This document shows positions 39,418 to 48,271 of a DNA stretch of 60,787 nt, one piece after another. Origin of the DNA: Phycisphaerales bacterium (lineage in GTDB: Bacteria; Planctomycetota; Phycisphaerae; Phycisphaerales; UBA1924). The translations under genes were made by a program, and so were the position numbers. Within the stretch, counting starts at the first letter, position 1. Every line of letters starts with the position of its first letter. Under the pieces are notes generated by a model. The model saw only the letters and a list, made by a program, of their open reading frames with translations. It was not told the DNA's origin and ran no database searches. Location: NCBI GenBank assembly GCA_947459215.1, contig CANHCQ010000023.1, forward strand, positions 1 through 60,787, in the 5' to 3' direction.

Positions 39418-40671
39418 CTACTTCTTCTCGGGCTTGCCGGCCTGCGCGGCCTCGATCTTCGACCGCAGCAGCGACAGATTCGCGCCCGATTCCTCGATCT
39501 GCTTCACCCACTCCAAGTGCACCGGACGTACCTGCTTGAACTCAGCCGCCGCGTTCAGCATCGCGAACTTCGCGTCCGTCTCATCCTCCAACGCGATGAA
39601 TTCCTTCGCCAATTCCGCGGCCTTCTCATCCTTCCCTGCCGCCAGATACCCGACGTACACACGCGACCACTTCTGGCGGAACTGCTCCTTCATCGTCGCG
39701 ATCGCCTGCTCGTTGGGCTCCTCGCCGCGCGCCTCGACCGTCTTCTTGTACGTCTCCGGCAGCGACGCCGAGAGCTTCATCGAGGCGATCGGATCCCCGT
39801 AGATCAGCGGCAGGTCGCTCAGCCGGTTGTTCGCGATCAGCATCGGCTCGATCAGGTACGCGATCGGCGCAAACGCCCCAGCCGCCGTTTCCTTCGACTT
39901 CTCCTGATCGAACCACTCCAGCGTCCGCTTCTCGTCGCCCACGACCTTGTTCAAGACAATCCAATCCGTCCGATACCGCAGCGTGGCGTCCCGCCCCGCG
40001 GCGTTCTTCTCCGCCTCGTCCCGCAGCGCCGCGAACGCTTCCTTCGCCTTGGGATGCCGCGCTGCCAGCGACTCCATATCCGTCGCCAGGAACGAAACCC
40101 GCACGCCCGCCATCGACGCATCGATGTTCTCGATGTTCTGCCACAGCCACACAAAGTCCTCGGTCGCGGCGTCCGCCTTGCCCTTGAACACCAGCTCGCG
40201 TGCCGTCTGCAGCTGCGCTTGCATGTCCTTGGACGTGCGATCAACGCGGGCTACTTCCTCGGCCTTCCCGCTGAGCGACTTATCCATCCAAGCGATCGTG
40301 CGCTTGGCGTCCATGTAGCCGATGGTCCGCCCCACCTCGCCGCCGCCCTTGAGCATCACCATCGTCGGCATCGCCGAGATGTTGAACTGCTCCGCGATCT
40401 TCGGTTCCTTGTCCACGTCGACCTCGATCGCGATGCCCTTGGACTTCACCCACTCCACCACCTTGTCGTCGCGCCACGTCGTTTTGTCCATCGCCTTGCA
40501 CGGCCCGCACCACACCGCCGTGAACTTGATCACCACCACCTTCTCTGTCCCCTCCACCTGCTTCTTGGCCGCGTCGAGGGTGAGGTCGGTGAACGCCGGC
40601 GGCAGCGAGGCAAAGGCCGCAACCGAGGCGGCGAGCGAGGCAACAGCGACAATCGCGGTGATCTTCTTCAT
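39418..40671 (-). CDS. Exported thioredoxin-domain protein
   Basis: 417 aa. A signal peptide ('MKKITAIVAVASLAASVAAF') is followed by a thioredoxin fold with the redox motif 'WCGPCK' (54-59) and cis-Pro loop 'ISAMPTMVM'. The remaining 270 residues are helical and resemble a TPR-like array without recognisable motif. It is predicted to act in thiol redox or thiol-disulfide folding outside the cytoplasm. The ATG at 40671 was chosen because it starts the signal peptide; longer forms overlap the divergent promoter of agmatine deiminase. First gene of the minus-strand run to moxR. Confidence 0.88.
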   Translation of the reverse strand: MKKITAIVAVASLAASVAAFASLPPAFTDLTLDAAKKQVEGTEKVVVIKFTAVWCGPCKAMDKTTWRDDKVVEWVKSKGIAIEVDVDKEPKIAEQFNISAMPTMVMLKGGGEVGRTIGYMDAKRTIAWMDKSLSGKAEEVARVDRTSKDMQAQLQTARELVFKGKADAATEDFVWLWQNIENIDASMAGVRVSFLATDMESLAARHPKAKEAFAALRDEAEKNAAGRDATLRYRTDWIVLNKVVGDEKRTLEWFDQEKSKETAAGAFAPIAYLIEPMLIANNRLSDLPLIYGDPIASMKLSASLPETYKKTVEARGEEPNEQAIATMKEQFRQKWSRVYVGYLAAGKDEKAAELAKEFIALEDETDAKFAMLNAAAEFKQVRPVHLEWVKQIEESGANLSLLRSKIEAAQAGKPEKK

Positions 40672-40724
40672 GCAGAATGCTACGAACGCCGCCCCCGACG
40701 CGTTCGCGCCGCAACAATCCGCCG

Positions 40725-41903
40725 ATGTCCACCTCCACGCCACGAATCCTCTCCGGCACCCCCCTCTCCCACGGCTTCACCTTCCCCGCCGAATGGTCAC
40801 GCCAACAGGCCACATGGTTCTCCTGGCCCCGCCCCGAGGGCATCTCCTTCCCCAGCAAGTACCACACCGTCCCCGGCAACATCGCGCTCTTTATCCGCGA
40901 GATCGCCCCGCGCCAGACCGTCCACATCAACGTTCCCAACGAGAACTACGAGAAGATCGCCCGCGAGCAACTCATCGCCGGCGGCGTGCCCAAGCGCTTC
41001 TTCGGGCCGCAGACCGAGCTTGACGAATCACCCAGCCGCAGTTCGCGCATCCAGTTCCACTACATGAAGACCAACGAGGCCTGGTGCCGCGACCACGGCC
41101 CGGCTTTCGTCACCCGCACCCACCGCGGCGTGCGTGAACTCGCGATCGTCGACTGGGGCTTCAACGCCTGGGGCGGCAAGTACCCGCCCTTCGACAGCGA
41201 TGACGCCGTGCCGACCCGCATCGCCGAAGAGTTCGCGCAACGCACGCAGAAACTCACCTCACGGCGCTTTGCGGGCATCTTCTATCCGCGCCACCCGCGC
41301 ACGAACTCCGGCACACCCGTCATCATGGAAGGCGGCGCCGTCGAGTTCAACGGCAAGGGCACCGTCCTCACCACCGAGTCCACGCTGCTCAACAAGAACC
41401 GCAACCCGAACCTCTCCAAGAAGCAGATCGAGTCGTTCCTGAAGGACTACTACGGCCAGTCCCACGTCTGCTGGCTCGGCGACGGCATCGTCGGCGACGA
41501 CACCGACGGCCACATCGACGACCTCGCCCGCTTCCTCGACCCACGCACCATCGTCGTCGCGCTCGAGACCGACCGCCGCGATGCCAACTTCAAGATCCTC
41601 CGCGAGAACTACAAGCGCACCCAGGAACTCCGCGATCAGGACGGCAAGCCGTTCAACATCGTCGAGATCCCCACCCCCGGCTTCCTCGAGCACAAGGGCC
41701 AACGGCTCCCCGCGACCTATCTCAACTTCCTCTTCATCAACGGCGCGGTGCTCGTGCCGACCTTCCGCCACAAGAACGACCGCCTCGCCCTCGCGATCCT
41801 GCAGAAGCACCTGCCCAAGCACAAAGTCATCGGCGTCGACAGCGTCGAACTCATCTGGGGCCTGGGCTCGATCCACTGCCTCTCGCAGCAGCAACCCCGC
41901 TAA
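40725..41903 (+). CDS. aguA: Agmatine deiminase
   Basis: 392-aa member of the peptidyl-arginine-deiminase-like (AguA) family that converts agmatine to N-carbamoylputrescine. Signatures: 'FTFPAEWSRQQATWFSWPRP' near the start, 'NEAWCRDHGPAFV' (substrate Asp/Arg), 'DTDGHIDDLARFL' (catalytic His), and 'GLGSIHCLSQQQP' with nucleophile Cys385. Length is typical. The ATG at 40725 is 53 bp from the divergent thioredoxin-like gene. Product would feed polyamine synthesis; no other polyamine gene is nearby. Confidence 0.93.
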   Translation: MSTSTPRILSGTPLSHGFTFPAEWSRQQATWFSWPRPEGISFPSKYHTVPGNIALFIREIAPRQTVHINVPNENYEKIAREQLIAGGVPKRFFGPQTELDESPSRSSRIQFHYMKTNEAWCRDHGPAFVTRTHRGVRELAIVDWGFNAWGGKYPPFDSDDAVPTRIAEEFAQRTQKLTSRRFAGIFYPRHPRTNSGTPVIMEGGAVEFNGKGTVLTTESTLLNKNRNPNLSKKQIESFLKDYYGQSHVCWLGDGIVGDDTDGHIDDLARFLDPRTIVVALETDRRDANFKILRENYKRTQELRDQDGKPFNIVEIPTPGFLEHKGQRLPATYLNFLFINGAVLVPTFRHKNDRLALAILQKHLPKHKVIGVDSVELIWGLGSIHCLSQQQPR

Positions 41904-41944
41904 CCGTAACTCTCCCCCACTGCCCCACTGCTCCACTTCTCCCC

Positions 41945-43303
41945 ATGACCCTCCGCCGCATCCCATCGGACTTCCTCGTTGAAGAACGCCTCAGCAGCGA
42001 GGTGGCCGATCAGATGCGGGCATCATCGACCGGTCGCTTCGCGATCTACTCGCTCCGCAAGACCTCGCTCACCACACCCGACGCCGTGAACCGGCTCGCG
42101 CGGGAGCTGGGCGTGCGCCCCGACACCGTGGGCTACGCCGGTCTCAAGGACAAGCACGCGGAAACGGTGCAGTTTGTGTCGGTACCCGCGAACCCCAAGC
42201 GCCCGACACCCGAACAGATCACCCCCACCGCTCGCAGCGAGGCCGCGCCCGACACCCGCTGGTCCGCCACCCTCGCCGGCACGCTCGACCACGAGCTCTC
42301 GTCCAAGGACATCGACGGCAACCGCTTCGTCATCGTCGTCCGCGACCTCGCCCGCGAGACTTGCGACGAGATGATCCGCCGTGCTCGCCTGCTCGGCGTC
42401 GAATCGCCCGACGGCACCAAAGCCCTCCGCATCGTCAACTACTTCGGTGCCCAGCGCTTCGGCTCCGCCCGCCATGGCGAAGGCTGGATCGCCAAAGCCC
42501 TCATCGCCGGCGACTTCGAGCTCGCGCTCAAGCTCGCCATCGGCACACCGGCACGCAAAGACAGCGGCCAGCTCCGCACGCTCACCCGCCTGTGCGCCCA
42601 GCACTGGGGCAAATGGGAACGCATCGCCAAGGACGCCCCTCGCATACCCGAGGCGAAGCCCCTCGCCGTCCTTGCCCGCGGCGGCGAGAACCCCAATTTC
42701 AAGCAAGCCTTCGCGGCGCTGCCCGCGTTCCTGCAAGCACTCTACCTCGAGGCCTACCAGTCGCACCTTTGGAACCGCATCGCGCACGAGATGCTGCAGT
42801 CGCACTCCCCTTCCCAGAGGGAAGGGGCAGGGGGAAGGGCGGAAGAAGCCCCCTTGCCGCCCGAAGCTTCCCTCGTCACCACGAAACGCAAGCCCCGCGA
42901 CAAAGCCCCCAAGCTCGCTCGCTCCGCACCAAGCCCCATCCTCAAATCCGACGACGAGTTCGGCGAGATGCTCTTCCCCGAGGCCACGGCCATGCCCGTT
43001 TGGTGGCTCGAGCTCGACGTTCCATTGCTCGCGAAGAAGAGCGTCCCGGTGCCGCCGTGGGGCGACGCCGCCGAGCGCGTGCTGCAGCGCGAGGAGATCA
43101 CACTCGCCGACCTCCGCGTACCCGGGCTCGACCGCCCCTTTTTCGGCGAAGCCCCACGCCGCTTCGCGGTCGACGCCACCAACGCCTCGATCTCGCCGCG
43201 CGAGGCTGATGATCTCACGCCCAAGCGGTTTAAGTGCGAGGTGCGGTTCGAGCTGCCGCGGGGCAGTTACGCGACGGTCGTGCTTCGCGCTCTCGGACAG
43301 TGA
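41945..43303 (+). CDS. truD: tRNA pseudouridine synthase D, with internal insertion
   Basis: 452-aa TruD, the enzyme for pseudouridine 13 in tRNA. Motif I 'FLVEE' near the start, the catalytic region 'GYAGLKDKHAETVQFVSV' with the Asp, and 'NYFGAQRFGSARHGEGW' are diagnostic. It is about 100 residues longer than E. coli TruD. The extra mass is largely at residues about 286-335, a charged segment encoded by sequence containing the 9-bp inverted repeat CCCCTTCCC/GGGAAGGGG (42807-42827). Flanking conserved blocks remain in frame. It begins 41 bp after agmatine deiminase. Confidence 0.93.
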   Translation: MTLRRIPSDFLVEERLSSEVADQMRASSTGRFAIYSLRKTSLTTPDAVNRLARELGVRPDTVGYAGLKDKHAETVQFVSVPANPKRPTPEQITPTARSEAAPDTRWSATLAGTLDHELSSKDIDGNRFVIVVRDLARETCDEMIRRARLLGVESPDGTKALRIVNYFGAQRFGSARHGEGWIAKALIAGDFELALKLAIGTPARKDSGQLRTLTRLCAQHWGKWERIAKDAPRIPEAKPLAVLARGGENPNFKQAFAALPAFLQALYLEAYQSHLWNRIAHEMLQSHSPSQREGAGGRAEEAPLPPEASLVTTKRKPRDKAPKLARSAPSPILKSDDEFGEMLFPEATAMPVWWLELDVPLLAKKSVPVPPWGDAAERVLQREEITLADLRVPGLDRPFFGEAPRRFAVDATNASISPREADDLTPKRFKCEVRFELPRGSYATVVLRALGQ

Positions 43304-43400
43304 ACAAGTCCCGCGCCGCGTGGCACCGACCTCCGGTCTGTGCGGCCAGGCGCACGCGATGCACAGGCGGGACGCCTGTGCCACTGAAACATGGACCATG

Positions 43401-43429
43401 AAAAAACCCCGAGGCGATGGGCCTCGGGG
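43401..43429 (-). terminator. rho-independent terminator of the 43.5-kb PEP-CTERM gene
   Basis: Stem CCCCGAGGC / GCCTCGGGG with a 5-base loop. On the minus strand it is followed by TTTTTT, giving a strong terminator for the minus-strand gene; on the plus strand it is followed by CTTTGGTTTC and could also stop truD transcripts. Confidence 0.92.
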
Positions 43430-43461
43430 CTTTGGTTTCAAGGGACTTCGAGTTGTCTGAC

Positions 43462-44439
43462 TCAGCGACGACGACGGGTCGCGACCAGACCGCCGAGGCC
43501 CAGGAGGGCCAGCGAGCCGGGGGTCGGGACGACGGCCGCCTGACCGATGGAGAAGGCGAGCTCGGCGGTGGTCGTGGTGCCGACCGCGCCGACGCTGCCG
43601 ATGTCCCACACGAAGCCCGCGGCCAGGTCGCCGGCGGCGCCGATCGTGCCGGCCAAGGCCGCCGCGCCGTCCAACGCCGTGTTGGTGGCGCTGCGCGAAC
43701 CCGCGAGGAACGAGGTCGCGCCCTTGCCGACGGCCTCGCCGAAGATGCTGCTGCTGTCGGTGAACTTGAGACGACGCTCGCCGACGCCGCTGGTGTTGGT
43801 GACGGTGTCGCTGGCGCCACCGTTTGAACCGATGTCGAGGTCGGTGAGCGAGCCGATGGAGAGGTTGTAGGTGGAGGCGTCGTTGAACAGGCCGCCGACG
43901 CGGGTGAACTCGAGCTTCGAGTAGACGTTGACCTTCCCGTTGCCAGCGCCATCGAAGATCGTGGTGGTGATCTTGATGTTGCCGCGCCAGGAGCCGGTGC
44001 CCATGTTGTTGTAGGTGATGACCGAGGTGTTGCCGCTGTAGGTCTGGCTGGTGATCGAGCCGTAGGAGCCGTCACCGATGGCGTTGCGGGTGCCGCCGGC
44101 GCCGGTGTTGCCGTTGATGTACCACTTGAACGCGCTGAGCTGGTTGGTCGTGGTGGTCGAACCGAAGTTGCTCTGGTAGTTCGCGGTCGTGTTGTAGGGC
44201 GAAACAACGTCGGTGTAGAGGGCCGCGTCGCCGCCCGAACCGGAGGCGAAGGGCGTGGTCGCGAGCGTGGGGTTGGCGTTGCCGAGCGTATAGCTGCCGA
44301 GCAGCGCACCCGACTGCCCGATGCTCAGGGCGCTGTGGTTGGGCGACAGACCGCCCGAGCGGATCAAGCCGTGGGCCGAGGCCACACCGGCGACAGCAAC
44401 CAGCGCCGCGGCGCTGGCCGAGAACATGGAAACTCGCAT
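43462..44439 (-). CDS. PEP-CTERM protein, Gly/Ser/Thr-rich, unknown function
   Basis: 325-aa exported protein: signal peptide 'VSMFSASAAALVAVAGVASA', a beta-rich body full of Gly, Ser, Thr and Asn (for example 'NYQSNFGSTTTTNQLSAFKW'), and the sorting tail 'VPTPGSLALLGLGGLVATRR'. The start at 44439 follows AGGAGAG closely; the frame's further upstream extension is Arg-rich and unlikely. No enzymatic motif is visible. Probably a surface or matrix component processed by an exosortase encoded elsewhere. Confidence 0.87.
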   Translation of the reverse strand: MRVSMFSASAAALVAVAGVASAHGLIRSGGLSPNHSALSIGQSGALLGSYTLGNANPTLATTPFASGSGGDAALYTDVVSPYNTTANYQSNFGSTTTTNQLSAFKWYINGNTGAGGTRNAIGDGSYGSITSQTYSGNTSVITYNNMGTGSWRGNIKITTTIFDGAGNGKVNVYSKLEFTRVGGLFNDASTYNLSIGSLTDLDIGSNGGASDTVTNTSGVGERRLKFTDSSSIFGEAVGKGATSFLAGSRSATNTALDGAAALAGTIGAAGDLAAGFVWDIGSVGAVGTTTTAELAFSIGQAAVVPTPGSLALLGLGGLVATRRRR

Positions 44440-44734
44440 TTGTCTCTCTCCTGCAAACACGGTGCTTCGGCGGCGGAAACGCCTCGGCACCACCCCGCGA
44501 CTGCCGCGGAACATCCGCAGCAATCCCGAAGAAACTCCTATGGAATCCGACGATCACCGGGTGTTTCACCGATGCATGGGTCGTTCCATGTTAACGGACG
44601 GGCGTATCCGAGTCGAGCACCCTTCCGCCGAAACGTCGGCAATGCTCGCGATACTCGCGAGATTGAAGTGATCACCCCAACGCCGCGGCACCGGTCATTC
44701 GGCAGTTATAGGACCATAAGCTGGCTCGATGGCC

Positions 44735-45754
44735 CTACCCGACCGGAACACCCGCCGCCTCGTCGTACACCCCGCCCAGCGCGATCGGCTTGATCCAGTC
44801 CGCCGCGCCGTAGTCCTTGTACTCATCCCACGGCCGCTTGATGAACTGCTCACGCGTCTCGCCGGCCTGCACCGCCGACTGCGCCTTGATCCGCATCGCG
44901 ATCCAGAACTGCCGCTGCTTCTGCGCGATCTCGCGATCACCCACCGCGCCGTGGCCCGGCACCACAACGCCCTTCTCGCCCGCGATCTCGATGATCTTCT
45001 CCGCGCTCTTCGCCCAGCCCTCGCTGTTGAATCCGCCCGGGCGATCGACAAAGGGCCAGACCTTGTGAAAGAGCAGGTCGCCGCCGTGCAGCAGGTTTTC
45101 GTCTGGCAGATACACAATCAAATCGTTGTCGGTGTGCCCGTTCCCGACATGCGTGAGCTCGATCTTCACACCCGCGATCGTCAACGTTTCGCTCGTCGCG
45201 ATCGTCTTCGTCGGCTCAAAGTCCGACGCCTTCGGCGCCGAGGCAACATATGCCTCCAGGTCCTTGATCACTGCTTCTTTCCCGCTCTTGGGGTTCTTGG
45301 CGACCTGGCCGATCGAGTTCCGTCCGCCATCAACCAGCCGCTTCTCCTGGGCGGCGAATCGCGGCTTCGCGTTGGCATGCGCGAGGACCACGCAGTCCTT
45401 GGTGAAGGCGCTGTTGCCGCCGACGTGATCGGCATGGTGGTGCGTATTGATCAGCGTGCGCACCGGACCATGGCCCAACGCCTCCGCCTCGCGCCGGAGC
45501 GTCGCGCCGAACCCGGGGTTCTTGGAGTCCACCAGGATCAACTCGCCCTTGCCCACGATCGCGATCGAATTCCCGCCCTCCCCCGCCGCGACGTACACGT
45601 TCTGCGTCAGCTTCTTCCACTCAAACCACGTCGTCCCGAGCGCAGGCTGGCGCGCCCAGCCGCGCCCCGGCAGCAGCACAGTCCCTGCCGCGGCAGCCGC
45701 CGCTCCGAGGAATCCGCGTCGAGACAGCGTGACAAAGTTCGGTTCGGCGAGCAT
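44735..45754 (-). CDS. MBL-fold metallo-hydrolase, Tat-exported
   Basis: 339 aa. Tat signal 'SRRGFLGAAAAAAGTVLLPG' followed by a metallo-beta-lactamase fold with the zinc motif 'THHHADHVGG' (HxHxDH) and later 'VVPGHGAVGD'. These place it among periplasmic MBL hydrolases of the lactamase/glyoxalase II-like group, but the substrate is not deducible. The ATG at 45754 was chosen because AGGAG lies seven bases before it and it starts the Tat signal. Monocistronic by orientation. Confidence 0.9.
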   Translation of the reverse strand: MLAEPNFVTLSRRGFLGAAAAAAGTVLLPGRGWARQPALGTTWFEWKKLTQNVYVAAGEGGNSIAIVGKGELILVDSKNPGFGATLRREAEALGHGPVRTLINTHHHADHVGGNSAFTKDCVVLAHANAKPRFAAQEKRLVDGGRNSIGQVAKNPKSGKEAVIKDLEAYVASAPKASDFEPTKTIATSETLTIAGVKIELTHVGNGHTDNDLIVYLPDENLLHGGDLLFHKVWPFVDRPGGFNSEGWAKSAEKIIEIAGEKGVVVPGHGAVGDREIAQKQRQFWIAMRIKAQSAVQAGETREQFIKRPWDEYKDYGAADWIKPIALGGVYDEAAGVPVG

Positions 45755-46065
45755 GAAGATCTCCTGATAACGCCGGGGCCGCAAAGGAGGCCCGGATAGC
45801 TGCCAATGTGTTCGCCTGCAATGCCCCGAAGAGACGCAGGCGCCAAAGTCGATCATTGAACGCCCGGAGCCTATCATCCGCCCCTCGTTTCGGTCGGGTT
45901 TCGGACCCGTCTTGATCGAGGATTCACACCGTCCGCCGCCCCGCAACCGCCGGTCCGAAGGTGACTTGCGAGGCCGAGCCGGCACGGTTTCGGCTCGCGT
46001 TCCCGGCGTCGGGTTTCGGGTCGAGTTTGGTCAGCACCGCGGCCCGGCCGCACGGGAAGGCAACG
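45755..46065. other. divergent intergenic region, MBL hydrolase / efp
   Basis: 311 bp between divergent starts. A frame in phase with efp is open through the last 105 bases but lacks family similarity, so it is treated as leader. The efp ribosome-binding site GGGAAGG lies at 46054-46060. Promoters for both genes must be here; none could be assigned with confidence. Confidence 0.6.
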
Positions 46066-46620
46066 ATGAAAGCGAGCGACATGCGTCCGGGTATGGGCTT
46101 CAAGATGGACGGCAAGATGTGCGTGGTCGTCGGTGTCGAGCACCGGACACCCGGCAACCTCCGTGCCTTCGTCCAGCTCACGTACCGCGAGATCATCGCC
46201 GCCAAGACCCTCGACAAGCGCATGCAGCCCTCCGAGGACATCGAAATCCTCGACCTCGACCGGCGCGAGATGGAGTATCTCTACTCCGACAGCCAGGGTG
46301 CCACGTTCATGGACACCGAGTCCTACGAGCAGTACCAGCTCAACGAGCAGCTCTTGGGCAAGACGCTGAAGTACATCCGCGCCAACAGCAAGTGCACGGT
46401 CCTGCTCTTCGACGGCAACCCCATCACCATCGAGCTCCCCCCCACCGTCGAGCTCACCATCACCGACTGCCCGCCCGAAGTGAAGGGCGCCACCGTCACC
46501 AACCAGACCAAGGACGCCGAGTGCGAGACCGGCCTCAAGGTCCGCGTCCCCGCCTTCATCAAGCAGGGCGAGACCATCCGCATCTCGACCGAAGACGGCA
46601 GCTACCAGAGCCGCGCCTGA
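46066..46620 (+). CDS. efp: Translation elongation factor P
   Basis: 184-aa EF-P, which relieves ribosome stalling at polyproline. The KOW-like domain I ('MRPGMGFKMDGKMCVVVGVE') and the C-terminal OB folds ('LELTITD'-type strand in 'PPTVELTITDCPPEVKGATV', end 'IRISTEDGSYQSR') are standard, as is the length. The start is fixed by GGGAAGG and the family N-terminus. At the tip of domain I the loop reads 'TPGNLRAF': Asn31 occupies the position of the modified Lys34 of E. coli ('PGKGQAF') or the Arg of other groups. The usual lysyl or rhamnosyl modification therefore cannot occur at that residue; Arg33 lies two residues further. Confidence 0.94.
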   Translation: MKASDMRPGMGFKMDGKMCVVVGVEHRTPGNLRAFVQLTYREIIAAKTLDKRMQPSEDIEILDLDRREMEYLYSDSQGATFMDTESYEQYQLNEQLLGKTLKYIRANSKCTVLLFDGNPITIELPPTVELTITDCPPEVKGATVTNQTKDAECETGLKVRVPAFIKQGETIRISTEDGSYQSRA

Positions 46621-46646
46621 GCAAGCCCTGACCCCTGGACTCACAC

Positions 46647-46671
46647 AAGGCAGGCCTTCGCCTGCCTTTTT
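46647..46671 (+). terminator. rho-independent terminator of efp
   Basis: Stem AAGGCAGGC / GCCTGCCTT with loop CTTC and a following TTTTTC. It separates efp from the shikimate kinase gene. Confidence 0.93.
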
Positions 46672-46715
46672 CATTGGTGAACGCGGTGGGGTTGCGATAG
46701 GCTGTGGGGAGCGGA

Positions 46716-47402
46716 ATGGTTGGAGGTCTGAGGTTCGAGTCGATCCGATCGTCGCTGAAGTCTGCTCTGACCCTCACAGGTGGCTGCCTCCGCCTCGACT
46801 CCACCCTCCGCCCCGACATCTTCTCGCTGTCCTCAAACCTCATCCCTCACACCTTCTTGCTCCCTCCACAAACCATCCTCCTCGGCCTCCGCGGCAGCGG
46901 CAAGAGCACGCTCGGCAAGCTCCTCGCCGCTCGCCTCATCACCGACTTCGTTGATCTCGACATCGTCACGGCGGGTCTTCTGCGTGTCGCCTCGGCCGCC
47001 GAGGCGATTCACACACTCGGCCTCCCCGCCTTCCGCGACGCTGAGGTCCGCGCGCTCCAGATGCCGCGCTGCGCCGCAGCCGGCGTCCTCGCCCTCGGAG
47101 GCGGCACCCCCACCGCCCATGGCGCCATCCCCGCTCTCTCCACACTCCGAGCCAAAGGCGCACGCCTCGTCTATCTCCGCGGCACGCCCGACACACTCCG
47201 ATCCAGACTCAGCGCAACAGACCTCTCGACACGCCCCAGCCTCACCGGAGCGTCCGTTCTGGACGAGATCGAACGGCTCTTTGCGGAGCGCGACCCGCTC
47301 TACCGATCCCTCGCCGACAACGTCGTAGAGATCGACGGACGATCCATCGACGAGTCCGTCGACGACCTCGCCGCGGCACTCCGAAGGCCGCTTGTCCCAT
47401 AG
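46716..47402 (+). CDS. aroK: Shikimate kinase
   Basis: 228-aa P-loop kinase of the chorismate pathway. Walker A 'LLGLRGSGKST', the shikimate-binding 'DLD' and 'GLPAFRDAEVRAL', 'VLALGGGTP' and the lid 'RPSLTG' are present. The 'GLPAFR' stretch replaces the usual 'GExxFR', so the Glu of that motif is missing, though the substrate Arg remains. About 50 residues of low-complexity Ser/Leu sequence precede the P-loop, unlike the usual start a few residues before it. ATG 46716 was chosen because GGGGAG precedes it; no other Met lies before the P-loop. Confidence 0.83.
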   Translation: MVGGLRFESIRSSLKSALTLTGGCLRLDSTLRPDIFSLSSNLIPHTFLLPPQTILLGLRGSGKSTLGKLLAARLITDFVDLDIVTAGLLRVASAAEAIHTLGLPAFRDAEVRALQMPRCAAAGVLALGGGTPTAHGAIPALSTLRAKGARLVYLRGTPDTLRSRLSATDLSTRPSLTGASVLDEIERLFAERDPLYRSLADNVVEIDGRSIDESVDDLAAALRRPLVP

Positions 47403-47633
47403 CCGTCAATGATGTGCTTCGACAGCCGAAATCGTCAACGGGCAACCCCGATTGGTCACCCGTCCGCGGCTTCGCCGCAGGGCCTCTGGAAAGTCCACCG
47501 CATAACAACAGAGACGCAAAGCAACGTCGAACGGTTCGCTCATTGTGAATAAGCGCGACAATCTTCACCCACCGTTGTACTGCTGTCAGGGTGCACCGTT
47601 GCCGAACCTGCTTCGAGGCACGAGCGGGGATGT

Positions 47634-48269
47634 CTAGTCACCGGCCATATCCGCCCGCCGCACCGCCTCGCAGAACGCCTCGATCAACGCTGGGTCCTTC
47701 ACCCCTCGATCGCGTTCAACGCCGCTTGACACATCGACGCCGTACGGCCGCAGCGTCCGCACCGCCTCGCCCACGTTCTCCGGAGTCAGCCCGCCCGCCA
47801 GGAACACCGGCTTGGCGAGGTTCTCCAAGTGCGGCTGGAGGTCCGTCCACTGAAACGGCACGCCCGCACCCGGGCTCGGCCCGTCGATCAGGATCGCCTC
47901 GACGTTGTCGTTCTCGTTCAGCCGCTCCAGATCATCCGCGATCGTCGCGGGCGAGAATCGAATGGCCTTGATGATCGGCGCGCACGACGCGATCAGTTCC
48001 TCGCTCTCCTCGCCGTGCAACTGTGTGTGCGTCGTCGGGCACTGCTCCTCGATGTCGAGGAACGAATCGATCGGCGTATTCATGAACACGCCAACGCTCG
48101 CCACCATCGGTGGCAGCATCGTCATCAACTCTGCCGCCTCCGCAGGATCGATGTACCGCACGCTCGATCGCACGAACATAAAGCCAATCGCGTCCGCACC
48201 GGAATCAACCGCTGCCAGCGCCGCCTCTTCGTCCCGAACGCCGCAGATCTTGATGCGTGTACGTGCCAT
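47634..48269 (-). CDS. trpF: Phosphoribosylanthranilate isomerase
   Basis: 211-aa TIM-barrel enzyme of tryptophan synthesis. N-terminal 'RIKICGVRDEEAALAAVDSG' with catalytic Cys9, 'AIGFMFVRSSVRYI', 'THTQLHGEE', 'LIDGPSPGAG', 'FLAGGLTPENV' and the terminal phosphate-binding 'YGVDVSSGVERDRGVKD' are all diagnostic. The ATG at 48269 lies two bases after the rhomboid stop codon; an upstream extension of the frame overlaps the rhomboid gene and looks spurious. No other trp gene is in the window. Confidence 0.95.
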   Translation of the reverse strand: MARTRIKICGVRDEEAALAAVDSGADAIGFMFVRSSVRYIDPAEAAELMTMLPPMVASVGVFMNTPIDSFLDIEEQCPTTHTQLHGEESEELIASCAPIIKAIRFSPATIADDLERLNENDNVEAILIDGPSPGAGVPFQWTDLQPHLENLAKPVFLAGGLTPENVGEAVRTLRPYGVDVSSGVERDRGVKDPALIEAFCEAVRRADMAGD

Positions 48270-48271
48270 GG

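Noticed and set aside
46700..46760. tRNA suggested by GGTTCGAGTC
   Set aside because: No acceptor stem, D-arm or anticodon arm can be folded around it, and it lies in the start of the shikimate kinase frame.
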